Origin: Actinobacteria bacterium UBA4426
GTDB taxonomy: Bacteria; Actinomycetota; Actinomycetes; S36-B12
NCBI GenBank assembly: GCA_002390705.1
Contig: DGQA01000005.1
Span: 1-24,159 of the forward strand
Length of the DNA: 24,159 bases
Direction of reading: 5' to 3'
The translations under genes and the position numbers were made by a program. Shown here piece by piece: positions 21,680 to 24,159 of the stretch. How positions within the stretch are numbered: position 1 is the first letter of the stretch; every line of letters begins with the position of its first letter. The notes under the pieces were generated by a model. The model was not told where the DNA came from and made no database searches. It was given only the letters and a program-made list of their open reading frames with translations.

Positions 21680-22914
21680 GCGTCCGCACGAACACATTGA
21701 TAATTGGCGGCGGAATTATCGGGGTTAGCATCGCTTCTTCGTTAGCCGACCGTGATGTGATGATCATCGACTCAGGTGAGCCACGGTTCGGTACCTCGAT
21801 CGGCAATGCTGGTCATGTTGTCGTGAGTCACGCCCAACCATTTGCCGCTCCGGGCATGATTGCTATGGGTGTCAAGTCCCTGCTTCACGCTGATGGCGCC
21901 TTCGCCTTTTCAGCACACTTGCCCCTGCAGGCCACTTCCTGGATCGCAAGTTTTATGCGTAATTGCACAAGAAGGAATGTGGAAAAGTTCACGCCTGGCC
22001 TTTTGTCCCTGTTACGCACCAGCGCCGAGTTGATCCACTCGAGCGGTGTAACCACCACGTCCACCCCGACCTGGGAAGTGTTCACGTCCCATAAGGCAGC
22101 AGATCAAGCACGCGTCGAATCCGAGCATTTTTCCCACCTGGGGATCAGGTCGCTTCTCATCAATAGATCTGAGGCCCTCGAGCAAGAACCGAGCCTCACC
22201 CCCCAGGTAAAGGCTGTTGTTGAACTGGGCGAAGACTTCGGGCTTGATCCACGTGAACTGTGGCAACGACTCCGAGCCACCAATCCGGATCTGGTTTTCC
22301 ACTCGCACGAACTCGCCGCAGCCATCGCCCCCTCCAAAGGCCGATACTTGGTCACAACCACAAGCGGTATGCAGATCACGGCCGAGAACATTGTGATCGC
22401 AGCAGGTTCCTGGTCCGGTGAAGTGGGCGCGCTCTTAGGAATCAAAGTTCCCATCATTGCGGCGAAAGGCTACTCGGTAAGTGTCCCGATGCCCAAAGGA
22501 ACGAATTCACTTCACCCCATGATTTTTGCTGACGAAAAAACAGCAACCGGTCCCTTGGGTGATTACCTACGCATGAGCGCGCGATTTGAATTAACCCATC
22601 CCAACGATCGATCCATCAAAGAAAAACGGATACGTCAACTCTATGAACGGGCCGCAACAGTACTGAACTTGCCGCTAATTCCCACGAATCTTGCCGAACT
22701 ATCTCCTTGGACCGGACTGCGCCCAGCCAGCGCTGATGGCGCTCCTTACATTGGTCCGGTGCCTGATTTGCCGGGGGTATACCTCGCGACCGGGCACGGA
22801 TTAATTGGCACGGCGCTTTCATTAGGCACGGCAGATTTGATTTCCCGATACATCAGGGACCAGGCAGTGACCCCCGCCGAACTAGCATTAAGTCCACGTC
22901 GTTTTCGTCATTAA
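21676..22914 (+). CDS. FAD-dependent oxidoreductase, probable cis-4-hydroxy-D-proline dehydrogenase/oxidase
   Basis: From GTG 21676 the protein has 412 residues. It opens with the FAD-binding fold TLIIGGGIIGVSIASSLADRDVMIID (GGGIIG at 11-16, acidic strand end after it) and has SIGNAGHVVVSHAQPFAAPGM, typical of the D-amino-acid dehydrogenase (DadA) group. Near the end come SPWTGLRPASADGAPYIGP and VYLATGHGLIGTALSLGTADLI, the conserved FAD-contact block. In the hydroxyproline pathway this enzyme oxidises cis-4-hydroxy-D-proline to the pyrroline. The start overlaps the stop of the lyase gene as GTGA, showing translational coupling; an ATG 18 bases earlier is the alternative. A nine-base gap separates it from the epimerase gene. 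Confidence 0.86.
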   Translation: MSVRTNTLIIGGGIIGVSIASSLADRDVMIIDSGEPRFGTSIGNAGHVVVSHAQPFAAPGMIAMGVKSLLHADGAFAFSAHLPLQATSWIASFMRNCTRRNVEKFTPGLLSLLRTSAELIHSSGVTTTSTPTWEVFTSHKAADQARVESEHFSHLGIRSLLINRSEALEQEPSLTPQVKAVVELGEDFGLDPRELWQRLRATNPDLVFHSHELAAAIAPSKGRYLVTTTSGMQITAENIVIAAGSWSGEVGALLGIKVPIIAAKGYSVSVPMPKGTNSLHPMIFADEKTATGPLGDYLRMSARFELTHPNDRSIKEKRIRQLYERAATVLNLPLIPTNLAELSPWTGLRPASADGAPYIGPVPDLPGVYLATGHGLIGTALSLGTADLISRYIRDQAVTPAELALSPRRFRH

Positions 22915-22923
22915 AGGATACTT

Positions 22924-23928
22924 ATGGAAACCAGCAGGATTTGGCATTGTGTTGATTCGCATACCGAAGGAATGCCAACCCGGGTCGTTGTGGGTGGCGT
23001 TGGAGTTCTTCCCGGCACAACTATGGAAGAACGCCGCCAGTACATGATGAAAGAAGCCGATCACCTACGCACCTGGCTCATGTACGAACCCCACGGTCAC
23101 AGCGCAATGAGTGGTTCAATCATGCAACCGCCCACGCGCCCGGATGCGGATTGGGGTGTTGTATACATTGAGGTTTCGGGCTGCCTGCCCATGTGTGGTC
23201 ACGGAACAATTGGAACGGCGACGGTCCTCGTCGAAACCGGCATGGTGGAAGTTACCGAACCTGAAACAGTAATTCGCCTTGACACGCCTGCAGGACTCGT
23301 GATTGCACGCGTTCACGTTAAAGGAGCTCGGGCAAAGTCAGTCACGATTGAAAACGTGCCGTCATTCGTCACCGAGCTCGATGCCATAATCGAGGTCCCT
23401 GGGGTCGGTGCGGTGCGCTACGACATGGCCTACGGCGGAAACTTTTATGCAATCGTCGAACTCAGTGAACTGGGCCGAGCCTTTGGCAAGGAACACGCGC
23501 CCGAGCTGCTCGAACTTGGCCTCTCGATCATGAATGCAATTAATACCACCAATCCACCGACCCACCCCGAGAATCCGGCGATTGATCATGTCAATCATGT
23601 GCAATTGGTTGCTGCTGACAGCACAGCCCAATTTTCTCGGCACGCAATGGCGATTTATCCAGGCTGGTTTGATCGATCACCGTGCGGGACCGGAACCAGT
23701 GCCCGTGTTGCCCAACTTGTTGCCCGTGGACAACTTGCCATCGGTGAACCTCTAATCAACGAGTCAATCATTGGTACCCGCTTCACCGGGCGCGCAATCG
23801 GTACAACAACGGTGTCCGGCATACCTGCGATCCTGCCAGAAATTACTGGGCGGGCCTGGATCACCGGAACTTCACAGCACATGCTGGCCCCCGATGACCC
23901 GTTTCCCGCCGGCTTTCTCCTCAAATGA
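22924..23928 (+). CDS. 4-hydroxyproline 2-epimerase (proline racemase family)
   Basis: This 334-residue protein is a cofactor-independent racemase of the proline racemase family. Both catalytic cysteines are present: Cys91 in LPMCGHGTIGTA and Cys254 in RSPCGTGTSARVA. Cys at both sites means an epimerase or racemase; relatives that dehydrate trans-3-hydroxyproline have Thr or Ser at the first site. The opening HCVDSHTEGMPTRVV and MYEPHGHSAMSG are family blocks. With its neighbours, the most likely reaction is trans-4-hydroxy-L-proline to cis-4-hydroxy-D-proline. AAAGGA lies five bases before the ATG. The stop overlaps the DUF5522 gene (ATGA, 23925-23928). Confidence 0.92.
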   Translation: METSRIWHCVDSHTEGMPTRVVVGGVGVLPGTTMEERRQYMMKEADHLRTWLMYEPHGHSAMSGSIMQPPTRPDADWGVVYIEVSGCLPMCGHGTIGTATVLVETGMVEVTEPETVIRLDTPAGLVIARVHVKGARAKSVTIENVPSFVTELDAIIEVPGVGAVRYDMAYGGNFYAIVELSELGRAFGKEHAPELLELGLSIMNAINTTNPPTHPENPAIDHVNHVQLVAADSTAQFSRHAMAIYPGWFDRSPCGTGTSARVAQLVARGQLAIGEPLINESIIGTRFTGRAIGTTTVSGIPAILPEITGRAWITGTSQHMLAPDDPFPAGFLLK

Positions 23929-24158
23929 AGAACGAACAACTGCGGCCCAGTCCAAGAATCCCGCTCCCCGAACGCCTCGATCCGGATAGCCCAAAAACCG
24001 AACAGATAATGGCGAAACACGACCAGGCTTGCGCCATCCAGCAACAGGGATATCTCGATCCGTTCACGGGGCTTTTTGTCATGACCGCTAATTTCCACAT
24101 TGACCGGGGTTACTGCTGCTCCCGCGGCTGCCGGCACTGCCCGTTCACCAAAGATTAG
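23925..24158 (+). CDS. DUF5522 family protein
   Basis: This 77-residue protein has a C-terminal cysteine cluster GYCCSRGCRHCPF with Cys64, 65, 69 and 72 and His71, typical of DUF5522. Upstream is the conserved YLDPFTGLFVMTANFHIDRG (about 43-62). The N-terminal 25 residues are polar and Pro-rich. The family has no known function; a small metal site is plausible from the Cys/His spacing. The start codon overlaps the epimerase stop codon as ATGA, so translation is coupled to the hydroxyproline genes. The stop TAG ends one base before the window edge, so nothing can be said about what follows. Confidence 0.85.
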   Translation: MKNEQLRPSPRIPLPERLDPDSPKTEQIMAKHDQACAIQQQGYLDPFTGLFVMTANFHIDRGYCCSRGCRHCPFTKD

Positions 24159-24159
24159 G

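Noticed and set aside
1..24159. CRISPR array, insertion sequence ends or transposase/integrase genes
   Set aside because: No regularly spaced palindromic repeats with unique spacers, no transposase or recombinase motifs and no flanking terminal inverted repeats were seen; the 11-bp array has no spacers.

Overview
The window looks like a chromosomal segment of an aquatic-type actinobacterium (Actinomycetota) of moderate GC content. The evidence is family-level: an oligoribonuclease gene directly followed by tRNA-His (a known actinobacterial gene pair), a tandem-domain universal stress protein, a RibD-like 'pyrimidine reductase', a DUF5522 protein, a secreted protein with a Lys-rich CKKKGKKKGK-type module, and several genes whose -10 box lies only 5-6 bases from the start codon (leaderless transcripts). 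The exact lineage is inference.

Layout. 1-450: 5' end of ssb (minus) and tRNA-Arg(TCT). 502-1910: a small membrane protein gene, then about 1 kb almost empty of genes, with tiny ORFs, a hairpin and an 11-bp repeat array that has a second copy beside the tRNA side. 1911-4876: a TrkA-N/RCK-type membrane protein, a DoxX-like protein and a secreted YHYH protein. 5194-6726: a SpoU-type RNA methyltransferase with an overlapping upstream mini-ORF, converging with a RibD-like reductase. 6806-9736: PAP2-family membrane enzyme, divergent universal stress protein, oligoribonuclease, tRNA-His. 9763-12437 (minus): a three-gene metal ABC importer (binding lipoprotein, ATPase, permease), probably for zinc, with TTGCAA-type repeats over its promoter. 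12515-16004 (minus): PQQ-type sugar dehydrogenase, a second YHYH protein with a possible overlapping small Cys protein, and a TauE/SafE permease. 16237-19709 (plus): a pyruvate/indolepyruvate-decarboxylase-like ThDP enzyme, a secreted alpha/beta hydrolase and an SpsF-like cytidylyltransferase. 19751-20716: pirin.

20792-24158 (plus) is the clearest functional unit: a DHDPS-family lyase, an FAD-dependent amine/imino-acid oxidoreductase, a 4-hydroxyproline-2-epimerase and a DUF5522 protein, packed with 4-base overlaps or a 9-base gap. Together the first three can take trans-4-hydroxy-L-proline to cis-4-hydroxy-D-proline, then pyrroline-4-hydroxy-2-carboxylate, then 2-oxoglutarate semialdehyde. 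The final semialdehyde dehydrogenase is not in the window.

Most genes are ordinary housekeeping or accessory genes. The best leads are the repeat array and gene-poor stretch by tRNA-Arg, the two YHYH proteins with their small Cys-containing neighbour, the ThDP enzyme that lacks the expected catalytic Glu, the DosR-like dyad before the stress protein, and the DUF5522 gene coupled to hydroxyproline catabolism.
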